Source: Haloferax namakaokahaiae
GTDB taxonomy: Archaea; Halobacteriota; Halobacteria; Halobacteriales; Haloferacaceae
Assembly: GCF_042663225.1 (NCBI RefSeq)
Contig: NZ_JBHTAA010000005.1
Span: 930,001-994,000, forward strand
Reading direction: 5' to 3'
Length of the DNA stretch: 64,000 nt
Part shown: positions 41,178-49,392 of the stretch, piece by piece
How positions within the stretch are numbered: position 1 is the stretch's first letter
Layout of the letters: each line of letters begins with the position of its first letter
Translations under genes and position numbers: made by a program
The notes under the pieces: model-generated
What the model saw: the letters and a program-made list of their open reading frames with translations, nothing else
What the model was told of the DNA's origin: nothing
Database searches by the model: none

Positions 41178-41894
41178 ATGAGTCTCGAAGCCGAACTCGA
41201 ACGCGCGCAGGACCTCGACGAGTCCGAACTCGCGGATGCCATCGAGTCTATCGGCTTCGAATGCACGCGCTGCGGGGCCTGCTGTAAGGGCTACGAGACC
41301 GACGACGGTCCCGAGCCACACACGGCGACCATCTTTCCCGACGAGGTGCGGACGATTCAGGACGCGACAGCAAACGAATCTGGCGGCACCGAGGGTGCCG
41401 CTGACTCCACCTCGGACACCTCGCTGGAGTGGCGTGATATCGCCCGGCCCATGCCCTACGGCCTCGCCGAGGGAAAGTCGGGTCTCGAAGGCGAGACGTT
41501 CGAGTGGGCGCTCCAGACGAGTGCCTGCGGCGACTGCCGATTCTACGAGGAGGACGAGTCGGGGATGGGAGCCTGTCAGGTACACGACGACCGGCCGCTC
41601 ATCTGCGAGACGTACCCCTTCAGCGTCGCACTCGGAGGGACGAGTCAACCGATGGGCGAGGCCGTGGACGAAGAGGGGATGGTTCGCGCCCACGAGTGCG
41701 AGGGACTCGGCCGCGACATCTCGCGCGACGATGCGGAGGCGTTGGCGCGGGCGTTGAAAGAGCGAGCAGTGCGAGAAGTCAGGGAGGCAATCGCCGTCAG
41801 CGACGCCTACGAGCCAGTAGAGACGGAGCCGGGCGAAGTCGTCGTCCACGACTCCGAGGGTGCGAAACACCTCGATGGAACGCCTATCGAGTGA
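41178..41894 (+). CDS. YkgJ-type cysteine-cluster protein
   Basis: A 238-residue protein. CTRCGACCKGYETDDGPEPH (CxxCxxCC), CGDCRFYEEDESGMGACQVH and PLICETYPFSVALGG contain eight cysteines in the order of the YkgJ/UPF0153 family, which is thought to bind zinc or an iron-sulphur cluster. The C-terminal ~80 residues are acidic. Function is unknown. The 65-base spacer to the TRAM gene includes a Shine-Dalgarno sequence for the latter. Confidence 0.86.
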   Translation: MSLEAELERAQDLDESELADAIESIGFECTRCGACCKGYETDDGPEPHTATIFPDEVRTIQDATANESGGTEGAADSTSDTSLEWRDIARPMPYGLAEGKSGLEGETFEWALQTSACGDCRFYEEDESGMGACQVHDDRPLICETYPFSVALGGTSQPMGEAVDEEGMVRAHECEGLGRDISRDDAEALARALKERAVREVREAIAVSDAYEPVETEPGEVVVHDSEGAKHLDGTPIE

Positions 41895-41947
41895 CCGAAT
41901 CTCCCCGACTGCGGTACCTCTTTAACCATACGGAGTGACACTTATTT

Positions 41948-41953
41948 GGAGGT
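41948..41953 (+). promoter_or_regulatory. Shine-Dalgarno sequence of the TRAM gene
   Basis: GGAGGT is complementary to the 3' end of 16S rRNA and is placed 6 bases before the GTG at 41960. Strong Shine-Dalgarno sites are uncommon in this window, where most genes look leaderless, so it supports the GTG start. Confidence 0.6.
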
Positions 41954-41959
41954 CTTACG

Positions 41960-42364
41960 GTGGAAATCTCAGATAAACTCTTGTGTCTGTTCAATGCCGA
42001 CGTTCGCGCCGAGGACGACCGATACGTCGTCGAAGTTCCTCGCCGCGAGGTCGAAACGGGCGCTATCGAACCCGGCGACACGTATCGCGTCGCTCTTATC
42101 TCTCGTGAAGCAGCGCCGGCCGAAGAACCGAGCGCCGAACCGAGTACCGTCCCCTCGACGGAGCCACAACCGCCGGTCGAAGTCGGCGAACTCCGCTACG
42201 TCGAAATCGAGGACATCGGTAAACAGGGAGACGGTATCGCCCGCGTCGAACGCGGCTACGTCATCATCATTCCCGGCACGGACATCGGCGAACGCGTCAA
42301 GGTCGAAATTACGGAAGTCAAGTCGAACTTCGCGGTCGGCGAAGTCGTCGAAGACGACTTCTAA
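41960..42364 (+). CDS. TRAM domain protein with GTG start
   Basis: A 134-residue protein. GELRYVEIEDIGKQGDGIAR, ERGYVIIIPGTDIGERVKVE and EVKSNFAVGEVV form a C-terminal TRAM OB fold (residues ~70-134), a small RNA-binding domain often seen as a single-domain protein in archaea, where TRAM0076 of Methanococcus acts as a cold-responsive RNA chaperone. The first ~60 residues contain a second, shorter barrel-like half and a PSAEPSTVPST linker. GTG 41960 is chosen since a Shine-Dalgarno GGAGGT lies 6 bases before it. Confidence 0.88.
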   Translation: MEISDKLLCLFNADVRAEDDRYVVEVPRREVETGAIEPGDTYRVALISREAAPAEEPSAEPSTVPSTEPQPPVEVGELRYVEIEDIGKQGDGIARVERGYVIIIPGTDIGERVKVEITEVKSNFAVGEVVEDDF

Positions 42365-42508
42365 GCGAACCTCAGTTCTTTCTCAGCTTCGACGGGTGAG
42401 CGCGTGCTCATCGTTCGTCTGCGGTCGAACCCACCACCGTTGCGAGTGAAGACGCTCACACAGAGAGCACTATTGCAGGTGAAAACGAGCGCGTGAGGCG
42501 TCAACGAG

Positions 42509-44206
42509 CTACTGCACGTACTTGAGGATGTTTGCATCGAGGTCGAGTTCGTCGTGGGACTCGTAGGGGCGATTGACGACGATATCGCCCGCGGTGGACT
42601 TGCCGATGCCCGGAATCGAACTCAGTTCGTCCATCGACGCGTCGTTGAAGTCGAGCGGGTAGGGGATTCCCGTCACCGAGCGATAGCCGTGGTCTACGAC
42701 GGCAACGTCGATGGTTCGGCCGAGTTCGCGCTCGCCCGGAATCCCGACGAGGAGCGGGTAGGTCCCGAGTTGCCGACCGAACGTGCGGCCGTCTTGGTGG
42801 TACTCCAGGTGGACGTTCGGGAGGACCGTCCCCGCGGGGGTGACACGCCGGAGCATCGGGCGGTCGATCTCCTCGCGTATCTCGCGTTTGTACTTCTTGA
42901 ACAGTTGCTTGTGGTCGTTGGCGATGGACGCGCCGGTACCGGACATCTCGGTCCCGTCGAAGGCCATCACCTGCCGAATGTTGATTCGGCGGACCATCAG
43001 GCCCTCGTCGTAGACGCGCTGGAGGAACCGCTTGTTGTGGTCGAACGTCTCCTCGCGCTCGCCGATGAGACCGTGGAGGAGGTTGATGCCGGGCAGGAGT
43101 TTGGGCAGTCGATTGGCGGCACCGTCGCCGAAGGTCGGCGCGTCGGCGGGGTCGTCGCCGGGTCGCCAGCCTGCGACTTCGTTGACGATTTTCACGGCTT
43201 CGAAACACTCCTCTGCGGAGACGTTGAGGTTGTTCTCCTCTTGGACCACGGGGTCGGCCGATTCGAGACCGAACGCCGCGGTGTCGCCGGGCGTGTTGTG
43301 CTCGGCGATGATGCGAATCGCCTCCCGGGACTTCTCGGGCCACCTCGTGATGGTGATGGGGTTCATGTTGTCGAGGTGGAGCGTCCCGAGGTCGGGGGCC
43401 ACTTCTCGAATCCCGCCGTAGAGTCGCCGGAGCGCGTCGGGATTCGGTGCCTCGCCGTCCCCGCCGAACGCGAGGATGTCGGCTTGGCGGCCGAGTCGGA
43501 AGTGCCGGGCACCCCGGTTGTAGAGGTTCTCGACCTCTTTGACGACGGAGTCGGCGGTTCGGAACGCGGGGTTGCCGTAGAGGGGTTCGGTACAGAACGA
43601 ACACCGGTAGGCACACCCGCGAGAGGTCTCCATCTCGCAGATGAGGTGCTCGGGGTGGTTCGGGTGCTGTTCGACCACGAACGCGCCCTTGGCGGCCCAG
43701 CGGTCGAGTTCGGCGTTGTCGCGCATGCGGTTGCCGAAGCCTTCGAGTCCGGAGTCCACGAGGTCGTACACCGCGGCCTCGACGTCGCCTTTCGCCACGA
43801 AGTCGTAGTCGAGGTTCTTGCGCTGCATGTCCTGGCCGCCGGCGTTCTCCTCGCCGACGCCGAAGCGAATCGGTCCGCCCATGACGGTCGTCCCCTCGGC
43901 GACCCACGCGAGTTCGCGCACCTCGTCGGGTTCGGCGGGCGTGCCGCCGACGTACTTGCCGGGGACGGTCATCCCGCCGACGTAAATCAGGAGGTCGGCG
44001 TCGGCCACGTCGGCCCACTTCGCGCGGTCGTCGCGGAGTTCGTCGATAGTGTGGTAGGTGACGTTCGACTCGGGGACGCCCGCGTCAACCAGCGCGCCGG
44101 CCGTAAAGCGTGGATACGTCGAGATGTACGGCGGCACCCCGAAGTGAGCCGGTTCATCGACGTAGCCATCGACGATGGTTGCAGAAAGCGTTGCGGGGTC
44201 AGTCAT
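42509..44206 (-). CDS. Radical SAM protein with C-terminal helix-hairpin-helix
   Basis: A 565-residue enzyme. The first ~180 residues resemble a cobalamin-binding-type Rossmann domain (LLIYVGGMTVPGKYVGGTPA), the radical SAM motif is SRGCAYRCSFCTEPLYG (CxxxCxxC) near residue 197, and SIPGIGKSTAGDIVVNRPYE at the C-terminus is a helix-hairpin-helix, likely nucleic-acid-binding. Relatives in haloarchaea are annotated only as radical SAM. Possible roles are RNA or tRNA modification. It is divergent from the zinc-ribbon gene at 44336. ATG 44206 was chosen; the 86-residue upstream extension is basic and non-conserved. Confidence 0.88.
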   Translation of the reverse strand: MTDPATLSATIVDGYVDEPAHFGVPPYISTYPRFTAGALVDAGVPESNVTYHTIDELRDDRAKWADVADADLLIYVGGMTVPGKYVGGTPAEPDEVRELAWVAEGTTVMGGPIRFGVGEENAGGQDMQRKNLDYDFVAKGDVEAAVYDLVDSGLEGFGNRMRDNAELDRWAAKGAFVVEQHPNHPEHLICEMETSRGCAYRCSFCTEPLYGNPAFRTADSVVKEVENLYNRGARHFRLGRQADILAFGGDGEAPNPDALRRLYGGIREVAPDLGTLHLDNMNPITITRWPEKSREAIRIIAEHNTPGDTAAFGLESADPVVQEENNLNVSAEECFEAVKIVNEVAGWRPGDDPADAPTFGDGAANRLPKLLPGINLLHGLIGEREETFDHNKRFLQRVYDEGLMVRRINIRQVMAFDGTEMSGTGASIANDHKQLFKKYKREIREEIDRPMLRRVTPAGTVLPNVHLEYHQDGRTFGRQLGTYPLLVGIPGERELGRTIDVAVVDHGYRSVTGIPYPLDFNDASMDELSSIPGIGKSTAGDIVVNRPYESHDELDLDANILKYVQ

Positions 44207-44335
44207 TGGAACGCGATTCGAGTTCGACGCTGAAAACGCAACCGGTCGCGGGTCGGGCGCGATGGCCCGCCAGAACCACTGGACGAGGGTTCCGACTCCC
44301 GCGCGTTTATGGGCGTGCGAGCGTAACGATTGGAT

Positions 44336-44494
44336 ATGCCATCCACCCTCGAAGTCAAGTGCACCGACTCGGACTGCGAACTCGACATGTTCGAGATGCA
44401 CTACACCTACGACATGCCCGACAGCGTGACCGTCGGCGACTTCTCGTGCCCGTACTGCGGTCAAACCGAGTCGCTGGAGGAGATTGTGCTATGA
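44336..44494 (+). CDS. Zinc-ribbon microprotein coupled to Hsp20 gene
   Basis: A 52-residue protein, MPSTLEVKCTDSDCELDMFE with Cys at 9 and 14, and VTVGDFSCPYCGQTESLEEI with CxxC at 38-41, forming a four-cysteine zinc site. I recall similar ones annotated DUF7559 in haloarchaea. A TTTATGGG element about 30 bases upstream gives a leaderless start. Its stop overlaps the ATG of the Hsp20-like gene by four bases (ATGA), so the two proteins are probably made together; a shared role in protein quality control is inference. Confidence 0.75.
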   Translation: MPSTLEVKCTDSDCELDMFEMHYTYDMPDSVTVGDFSCPYCGQTESLEEIVL

Positions 44495-44958
44495 CGGACC
44501 TTCGAGAACTCGGCGAATCGGCGGCGAGCGCCGTCCTCGAACGGGTCGGCCGCGGCGTCAGCCAGATGCAAGAGCGCAAGCCGCTGACCCACGACCTGCT
44601 CGAATCGAGCGACGCCTACCTCGTCGTCTTCGACGCGCCCGGCGCACACAGCGAAGACGTACACGTTCGGTTCCTCGACGGCGAAGTCGAGGTTCGAATC
44701 GACCGCTTCCGCGACTTCCACGAGGGGTTCGAGATGCGTTTCCCCGGTCGCGGACTCACGCTCTCCGGACGCGCGAAACTCCCCGGCGATGCCGCGGTCG
44801 AAGCGACCGATTCGACCGCCGTCGTGACGAAGAACGGCACGCTCCAGGTCCAGATCCCCAAGGACGAAACGTCGAGCGATATCGTCGTCACCGAGGAAGA
44901 AGCGTCCGACACAGACGAGCCGGCAGACCACTCCAGCGACGACGACGCGGGCGAATAG
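44491..44958 (+). CDS. Hsp20/alpha-crystallin-like small heat-shock protein
   Basis: A 155-residue protein. A helical N-terminus (RELGESAASAVLERVGRGVS) precedes the alpha-crystallin domain: AYLVVFDAPGAHSEDVHVRF, VEVRIDRFRDFHEGFEMRFP, GDAAVEATDSTAVVTKNGTL ending LQVQIPK. An acidic tail of D and E follows. These proteins form oligomeric holdases that bind unfolding proteins. Its ATG overlaps the stop of the zinc-ribbon microprotein, and its stop abuts the end of the convergent FAD oxidoreductase gene. The ATG at 44110 in the same frame is upstream of the coupled gene and is not used. Confidence 0.9.
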   Translation: MTDLRELGESAASAVLERVGRGVSQMQERKPLTHDLLESSDAYLVVFDAPGAHSEDVHVRFLDGEVEVRIDRFRDFHEGFEMRFPGRGLTLSGRAKLPGDAAVEATDSTAVVTKNGTLQVQIPKDETSSDIVVTEEEASDTDEPADHSSDDDAGE

Positions 44959-46092
44959 CTACTCTTCGAGGACCATCCCGTCGAGCACGTCGAACGACTC
45001 GGTCCCCTCGAATCGACCGGGGTCGAACGGGGTGGGAATCACGTCTTCTCCACACACGTCTCTAGCGAGCAGTTCGCCCACTGCCGGTGCCCACATGAAG
45101 CCGTGGCCGTGCCAGCCGGCGGCGAGAGAGAGTCCATCTGTGACCTCGCCGACGAGCGGGTTTCTATCCGGTGTCGCCCCGCACAGTCCTGCCCACGCGC
45201 GAGCCAGTTTCGGGTCGGTCTCAGTTTTTCGGTCGGTCTCGGTTCGGTGAGCCACCGCGCCGAGCGCATCAGCGACGAACCAGTCATCGGCACTCGGGTC
45301 CCAGTCGCTCGGGTCGGCTTCGGCGAGTTCGACCCCGTCGCCGGCGAGGACGCCCCGCGGATGAGGCCGCAGATACGACTCGTCGGTCGCGTCGTAGACG
45401 ATTGGTCCCGAATAGTCGCAGTCGGCGACGAGCGCCTGCACGCGATACGGTTTGAGCGCGACGGGATGACCAGCACTTTCGAGCAACCGACCGGAGAACA
45501 CGCCCGCCGCGACGACGACTGCGTCGTATCGCTCCGTGACCACGTCGTCGATGGCGACGCCCGGCGGGTCGGCGTGAACCTCGACTTCGGTCCCGAATCG
45601 GAACTCGACGCCGGCGCGCTCGCACTTCTCGACGAACAGGTCGATGTACGCCTCCGGGTCGGCCCACCCCGCGTTCGAGCAGACGCCGGCGACGCCAACG
45701 TCGTCTGTTCGAATCGAGTAGGCGTCCAATTCCTCGCCAGCCACGAGCGACACGTCTCGGCCGTGGCCTTGCATCTGTTCGACCGCTTCTTCGAGCGCCG
45801 AGAGAGCCGGGTCGTCGCCCTCGCGCGCGAGGAAGACGTAGGGCGTCTCGTGGAATCGAAAGTCGCCCTCGCCGTCGAGTTCGCGGAATCGCTCCATCGC
45901 GCGGTCGGCGACCGCGACGTCGATGTCCTCGGCGTAGGCGTCGTAACAGATGCCCGCCGCGCGGCCACTCATCCCCGCACCGGGGTCGTCACGTTCGAAC
46001 AGCGTCACGCGAACACCGCGCGATGCGAGGTCGAACGCGGTCGTGAGACCGACCGCACCAGCGCCGACGACGGCGACTCGCTCGGGTTGCAT
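44959..46092 (-). CDS. FAD-dependent oxidoreductase, DAO/glycine oxidase-like
   Basis: A 377-residue flavoprotein. VAVVGAGAVGLTTAFDLASR is the FAD-binding motif; MSGRAAGICYDAYAE and YDAVVVAAGVFSGRLLESAG follow, and a late GLSLAAGWHGHGFMWAPAVG is the second FAD-contact motif of the D-amino-acid oxidase/glycine oxidase class. It oxidises an amine or amino acid; the substrate is not evident. ATG 46092 begins directly at the Rossmann strand; the 54-residue upstream extension has no matching motif. Its neighbour is the LLM-like gene at 46190, on the same strand, 97 bases upstream. Confidence 0.88.
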   Translation of the reverse strand: MQPERVAVVGAGAVGLTTAFDLASRGVRVTLFERDDPGAGMSGRAAGICYDAYAEDIDVAVADRAMERFRELDGEGDFRFHETPYVFLAREGDDPALSALEEAVEQMQGHGRDVSLVAGEELDAYSIRTDDVGVAGVCSNAGWADPEAYIDLFVEKCERAGVEFRFGTEVEVHADPPGVAIDDVVTERYDAVVVAAGVFSGRLLESAGHPVALKPYRVQALVADCDYSGPIVYDATDESYLRPHPRGVLAGDGVELAEADPSDWDPSADDWFVADALGAVAHRTETDRKTETDPKLARAWAGLCGATPDRNPLVGEVTDGLSLAAGWHGHGFMWAPAVGELLARDVCGEDVIPTPFDPGRFEGTESFDVLDGMVLEE

Positions 46093-46189
46093 ACCCAACG
46101 CTGGCGCGGCGAGGACTTGAAAGAAGTGAGTATAGAGCGCGAAAAGTGCGTGTGGAACGGGAGAAGTGAGGGTGGGGCGCGAACGATGC

Positions 46190-46972
46190 TTATTCGGTGA
46201 ACTCGTCGATGCCGCGGGCGGGGTAGCCGACGACGATATCGACACCGACCTCACGGAGCGAATCGACGCGCTGGCGCACGTCGCTAACGGACCCGATGAG
46301 CGCGTAATCGCGGGCCGCCTTCAACAGTATCTCGCGTGCCCGGCCGCGAGCGCCGGAATCGACTTCGCACTCGTCAGGGAGCGCGCGGGCGACGGGGCGG
46401 CGACGAGAGACGTACGCGCCGACGCCGTCGAGAATCTCGTCGTCGTCGTCGGAGAGTACCGTCGGCGCGTAGAGCGCGATTTCGCCGTCGAAGCCGGCGG
46501 CGCGGAGGGCGCGAACGTCGCGCGTGGTTCGCCGCGAGAGGAGTTCGTACTGCGTGCCGCCGGCGGCGAGCGCGATTCGCTCGATTCCTTCGGTGCCGAC
46601 CCACGCCTCGGGTGCGGCCTCGCGCGCTTCGCGGAGACGAGGCGCGATTGCGCGTTTCTGTTCTGACTCGGTGAGATACGCGCCGTGGCCGGCGACGAGC
46701 ACTTGTCCGACACCGTCGGGAAGCCACTCGTAGCGCGAATCGTCGCCGAGCGGGTCGAAGCCGTCGGCGCGGACGGGCGTCGTCAGTCGAACGTCTCTCT
46801 CGGCGGCGAGTCGCGCGAGCACGGACTGGTCGGGCAAGTGGTCTCGGCCTTCGTAGTCGATGGCGACGACATCGAGCGGGATATCGAGCGCCCGGCGCAC
46901 GTCGCACTCTTTGGGTTTGAGCGCGACTGCGTCCAGTCCGGCGTTTACCACCGCATATTCGGCGGTCAGCAT
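46190..46972 (-). CDS. TIM-barrel protein resembling luciferase-like oxidoreductases
   Basis: A 260-residue protein that I cannot place firmly. Its end, YALIGSVSDVRQRVDSLREV then GVDIVVGYPARG, resembles the C-terminal segment of F420- or FMN-dependent luciferase-like (LLM) proteins. The rest, for example DVVAIDYEGRDHLPDQSVLA and YEWLPDGVGQVLVAGHGAYL, is not typical of active enzymes, and a lost cofactor site is possible. In memory, close relatives are annotated as DUF7388 in haloarchaea. It is upstream of the FAD oxidoreductase on the same strand. Confidence 0.6.
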   Translation of the reverse strand: MLTAEYAVVNAGLDAVALKPKECDVRRALDIPLDVVAIDYEGRDHLPDQSVLARLAAERDVRLTTPVRADGFDPLGDDSRYEWLPDGVGQVLVAGHGAYLTESEQKRAIAPRLREAREAAPEAWVGTEGIERIALAAGGTQYELLSRRTTRDVRALRAAGFDGEIALYAPTVLSDDDDEILDGVGAYVSRRRPVARALPDECEVDSGARGRAREILLKAARDYALIGSVSDVRQRVDSLREVGVDIVVGYPARGIDEFTE

Positions 46973-47115
46973 GCTATCACCAACAAAATTTCAGTACCGT
47001 CGCGGAACGCGATCCATCGTCTGTGCGACCATGTGAACGGGAATAGCTCTGAGAAGCTGAAAACCCTGTCGGTGACGGCGAGAGTGACGGTCGAAAGTGG
47101 ACGAACGTTCGAAAC

Positions 47116-47712
47116 TCAGACGGGATAGTCGGCGTCGGGGTCAACGACGCGGTCAACCGCTTCGGGCATGCGCCAGTCGGTCGTGAGTTCGAGCAGTTGG
47201 ACGAGCATTCGCCCGGTCGCCCCCCAGACGGTGTAGCCATCGACGTAGAAGAAGTGGAGGCGGATGTCGCCGTAGGTCGGGTGGTCGCGGCGTTCGGACT
47301 CGTAGTTCGCACGCGACGTGAGGTCATCGACCGAGAGCGCGACGATTTCGGCGACTTCGCGGTGGTCGGGTTCGTACTCGCGGTCGGGGATGGTCGCCAC
47401 GAAGGGCGAGACGGCGTAGTCGGTGATCGTGAGGATGTCGTCGAGACGGCCGTGAAAGGTCACTTCGTCGGGACGAAGTCCGATTTCCTCGTTGGCCTCG
47501 CGGAGCGCGGTCGCTTCCAATCCGTCGTCGCTCGGTTCGGTCCCGCCGCCGGGAAAGCTCATCTGGCCGGGGTGCTCGCCGAGGTGGTCGGCACGCTTCG
47601 TAAACAGTACGTGAGGGCGGTCGTCGCGGAAGAGGACGGGTGCGATGACGGCCGCTCTGCGCCCTGCTTCGACGGTTCGTGGCTCGTGCGTGCCGACGCC
47701 CGTGAAGTCCAT
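47116..47712 (-). CDS. Nudix hydrolase, CoA diphosphatase type
   Basis: A 198-residue Nudix enzyme. VLFTKRADHLGEHPGQMSFP is the UPF0035-type signature of CoA pyrophosphatases, followed by the Nudix box GGGTEPSDDGLEATALRE with ANEEIGL. It hydrolyses CoA or related nucleotides to 4'-phosphopantetheine and 3',5'-ADP. The tail IRLHFFYVDGYTVWGATGRM is typical of the CoA type. The ATG at 47712 (MDFTGVGTHEP) is preferred; a GTG 9 codons upstream is possible. It follows the DUF7109-like gene by 30 bases on the same strand. Confidence 0.9.
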   Translation of the reverse strand: MDFTGVGTHEPRTVEAGRRAAVIAPVLFRDDRPHVLFTKRADHLGEHPGQMSFPGGGTEPSDDGLEATALREANEEIGLRPDEVTFHGRLDDILTITDYAVSPFVATIPDREYEPDHREVAEIVALSVDDLTSRANYESERRDHPTYGDIRLHFFYVDGYTVWGATGRMLVQLLELTTDWRMPEAVDRVVDPDADYPV

Positions 47713-47742
47713 CGTCACGAATCCCTGAGGTGATGTCACGAC

Positions 47743-48234
47743 TTAGGCCTGCCCCTCTGCGGCAATCGCGTCGTCGAGTCGGTCCCGGATTTCCGACGCA
47801 TCGACGTTCGCCCACGCCTCGAAGTCGTAGGTCACATCGAGCAAGCGCTCGACTTCCTCCTCGTCGCCATCGTCGATTGCTCGCTCGGCGTCCGCTCGCA
47901 GTCGCGTCTCGACCTGTTCGGCCAACTCCTCGCGCGAGACGTCTCGCGTCGGATATTCGAGGATGTGCGGCAGGTCTTCGGCGCGCGCCGGAAGGGTCGG
48001 AAACGCCATCGGGCCGACGGTCAGTCGCGCCGTCTCGTCGGCAGTGTCGGTCTCGTACTCAACCAGATAGTACGCCGCGATGGCGTCTTCGATGGCAGCT
48101 TCGAGCGCCTCTGCGTTCGCCTCTTCGCCCTGCTTGAAGGCCAACTCATCGAGTGCCGCGGATAGTTCGTCGCGCGAGAGCGCACCGAATAGGTCCACGA
48201 TGCCTGCCAAATCGTCGTAGGTCGCCTCGCTCAT
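47743..48234 (-). CDS. DUF7109-like conserved haloarchaeal protein
   Basis: A 163-residue acidic protein with no clear motif. It has helical, charged stretches (YDDLAGIVDLFGALSRDELS, RLRADAERAIDDGDEEEVER) and one strand-rich middle segment. I recall such proteins as DUF7109 in haloarchaea. Its ATG overlaps the stop of the GpgS gene by four bases (ATGA), and a Nudix gene follows 30 bases later, so it belongs to a three-gene unit. A link to glycosyl-phosphoglycerate metabolism is suggested only by this placement. Confidence 0.7.
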   Translation of the reverse strand: MSEATYDDLAGIVDLFGALSRDELSAALDELAFKQGEEANAEALEAAIEDAIAAYYLVEYETDTADETARLTVGPMAFPTLPARAEDLPHILEYPTRDVSREELAEQVETRLRADAERAIDDGDEEEVERLLDVTYDFEAWANVDASEIRDRLDDAIAAEGQA

Positions 48235-49331
48235 GTCTCTCTCAGTGCGGCACGGAGGTCCGACTGCGTTTCGGCTAGCACCTCGCCGGGCGTAATCGGC
48301 GCGTCCGTCCACGCGGGCAGACGGTCGTCGCCGCTCGGTTCGACGACGGCCTCGGCGTAGGTTTCGACCTGTGCGCGTTCGCCCTCGGAGTCGAAATCGA
48401 GACCGTTGAACGCCGCGTCGGTGGCGTACTGTTCGACGAGTTTCATCCCGGCCGCGCGATAGCGGTCAGGCAGCGTGTCGAAATCTGGCACACCTCCGCG
48501 TTCGACTACCACCCGAAGAAGTGTTTCGCCGACGGAGGTGCTCATTTCCGAGAGTCCGGTCGCCCCGCCGACGGCCCGGTGGTCGTGCACGTAGGCACCC
48601 AAATCGACCTGCGCGCTCTTGTCGAACCCCGCGAAGTCGTACGCGTCGCCGAGCGTGCCGAGTTCGAGCCCCCACGTCCGCTGCGGGCGGATTTGGCGGG
48701 CGAGGTCGCCGGTCATCGCAAATTCGCCGGCGAGCGCGTAGCGGAACGAAGCGAGGTAGTCCACGATTGGCGCGTCGAGTTCGTCGGCGAGCGCGCGAAC
48801 GAGCGGGGTGTAGAACAGCCGGAAGAGGCGGCCGTAGAGGCGGTTGTCCTCCACGCGGGCGTAGTAGCCCTTCGAGAAGTCGTAGCCGTGGGCGAGCGGG
48901 AACAGGAGTCGAGGGACGTAGTGGTCGCCGTAAATTTTCGCGTCGGCGTCGTGGACGACGACGTACTCCTCGTCGAAGGCAGCACAGAGCGCCACCCACA
49001 CGTCGCGGCCTTTGCCGCGCTGGCCATCGAGGTTCGCGTCGTTGAGGAGGGATTCGAGTCTCGGGCCGTCGCACCAGACGATATCGAGCGAGAGGTCGAA
49101 CTCGGAGAGCCACTCGGCGAAAGAGACGACGCGGTCGGCCGCGGCGCGAAGCGGGACGACCACGCGAGCGGGTGAGAGGGATTCGAGCGTCGTCAGAATG
49201 TGCTCGGTGGCAGGGCTGGCGTACTCCTGTTCGGTCATCGGGACGACGACTGCGGTGCGATCTATCGGCGCGTCGGGAGTCGCTGCCGAGAGGTCGTGGA
49301 GGGTCGTCACCCGCTCTTGTACGTACTCCAT
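48231..49331 (-). CDS. Glucosyl-3-phosphoglycerate synthase-like glycosyltransferase (GT81)
   Basis: A 366-residue GT-A enzyme of the GpgS/MpgS class. TAVVVPMTEQEYASP opens the Rossmann half, SLDIVWCDGPRLESLLNDAN and GKGRDVWVALCAAFDEEYVV lead to the metal site HDADAKIYGDHYVPRL, and QRTWGLELGTLGDAYDFAGF matches the glucosyl type rather than the mannosyl type. The product would be glucosyl-3-phosphoglycerate, a precursor of the compatible solute glucosylglycerate. It is first in a unit with the DUF7109-like and Nudix genes. No matching phosphatase gene is nearby. Confidence 0.85.
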   Translation of the reverse strand: MEYVQERVTTLHDLSAATPDAPIDRTAVVVPMTEQEYASPATEHILTTLESLSPARVVVPLRAAADRVVSFAEWLSEFDLSLDIVWCDGPRLESLLNDANLDGQRGKGRDVWVALCAAFDEEYVVVHDADAKIYGDHYVPRLLFPLAHGYDFSKGYYARVEDNRLYGRLFRLFYTPLVRALADELDAPIVDYLASFRYALAGEFAMTGDLARQIRPQRTWGLELGTLGDAYDFAGFDKSAQVDLGAYVHDHRAVGGATGLSEMSTSVGETLLRVVVERGGVPDFDTLPDRYRAAGMKLVEQYATDAAFNGLDFDSEGERAQVETYAEAVVEPSGDDRLPAWTDAPITPGEVLAETQSDLRAALRET

Positions 49332-49392
49332 CGTGGTGGAGGTGGGCGCTGTGTACAGAAAAGTTCGAGGTGCGAGGCGTCGGAACGGGACG

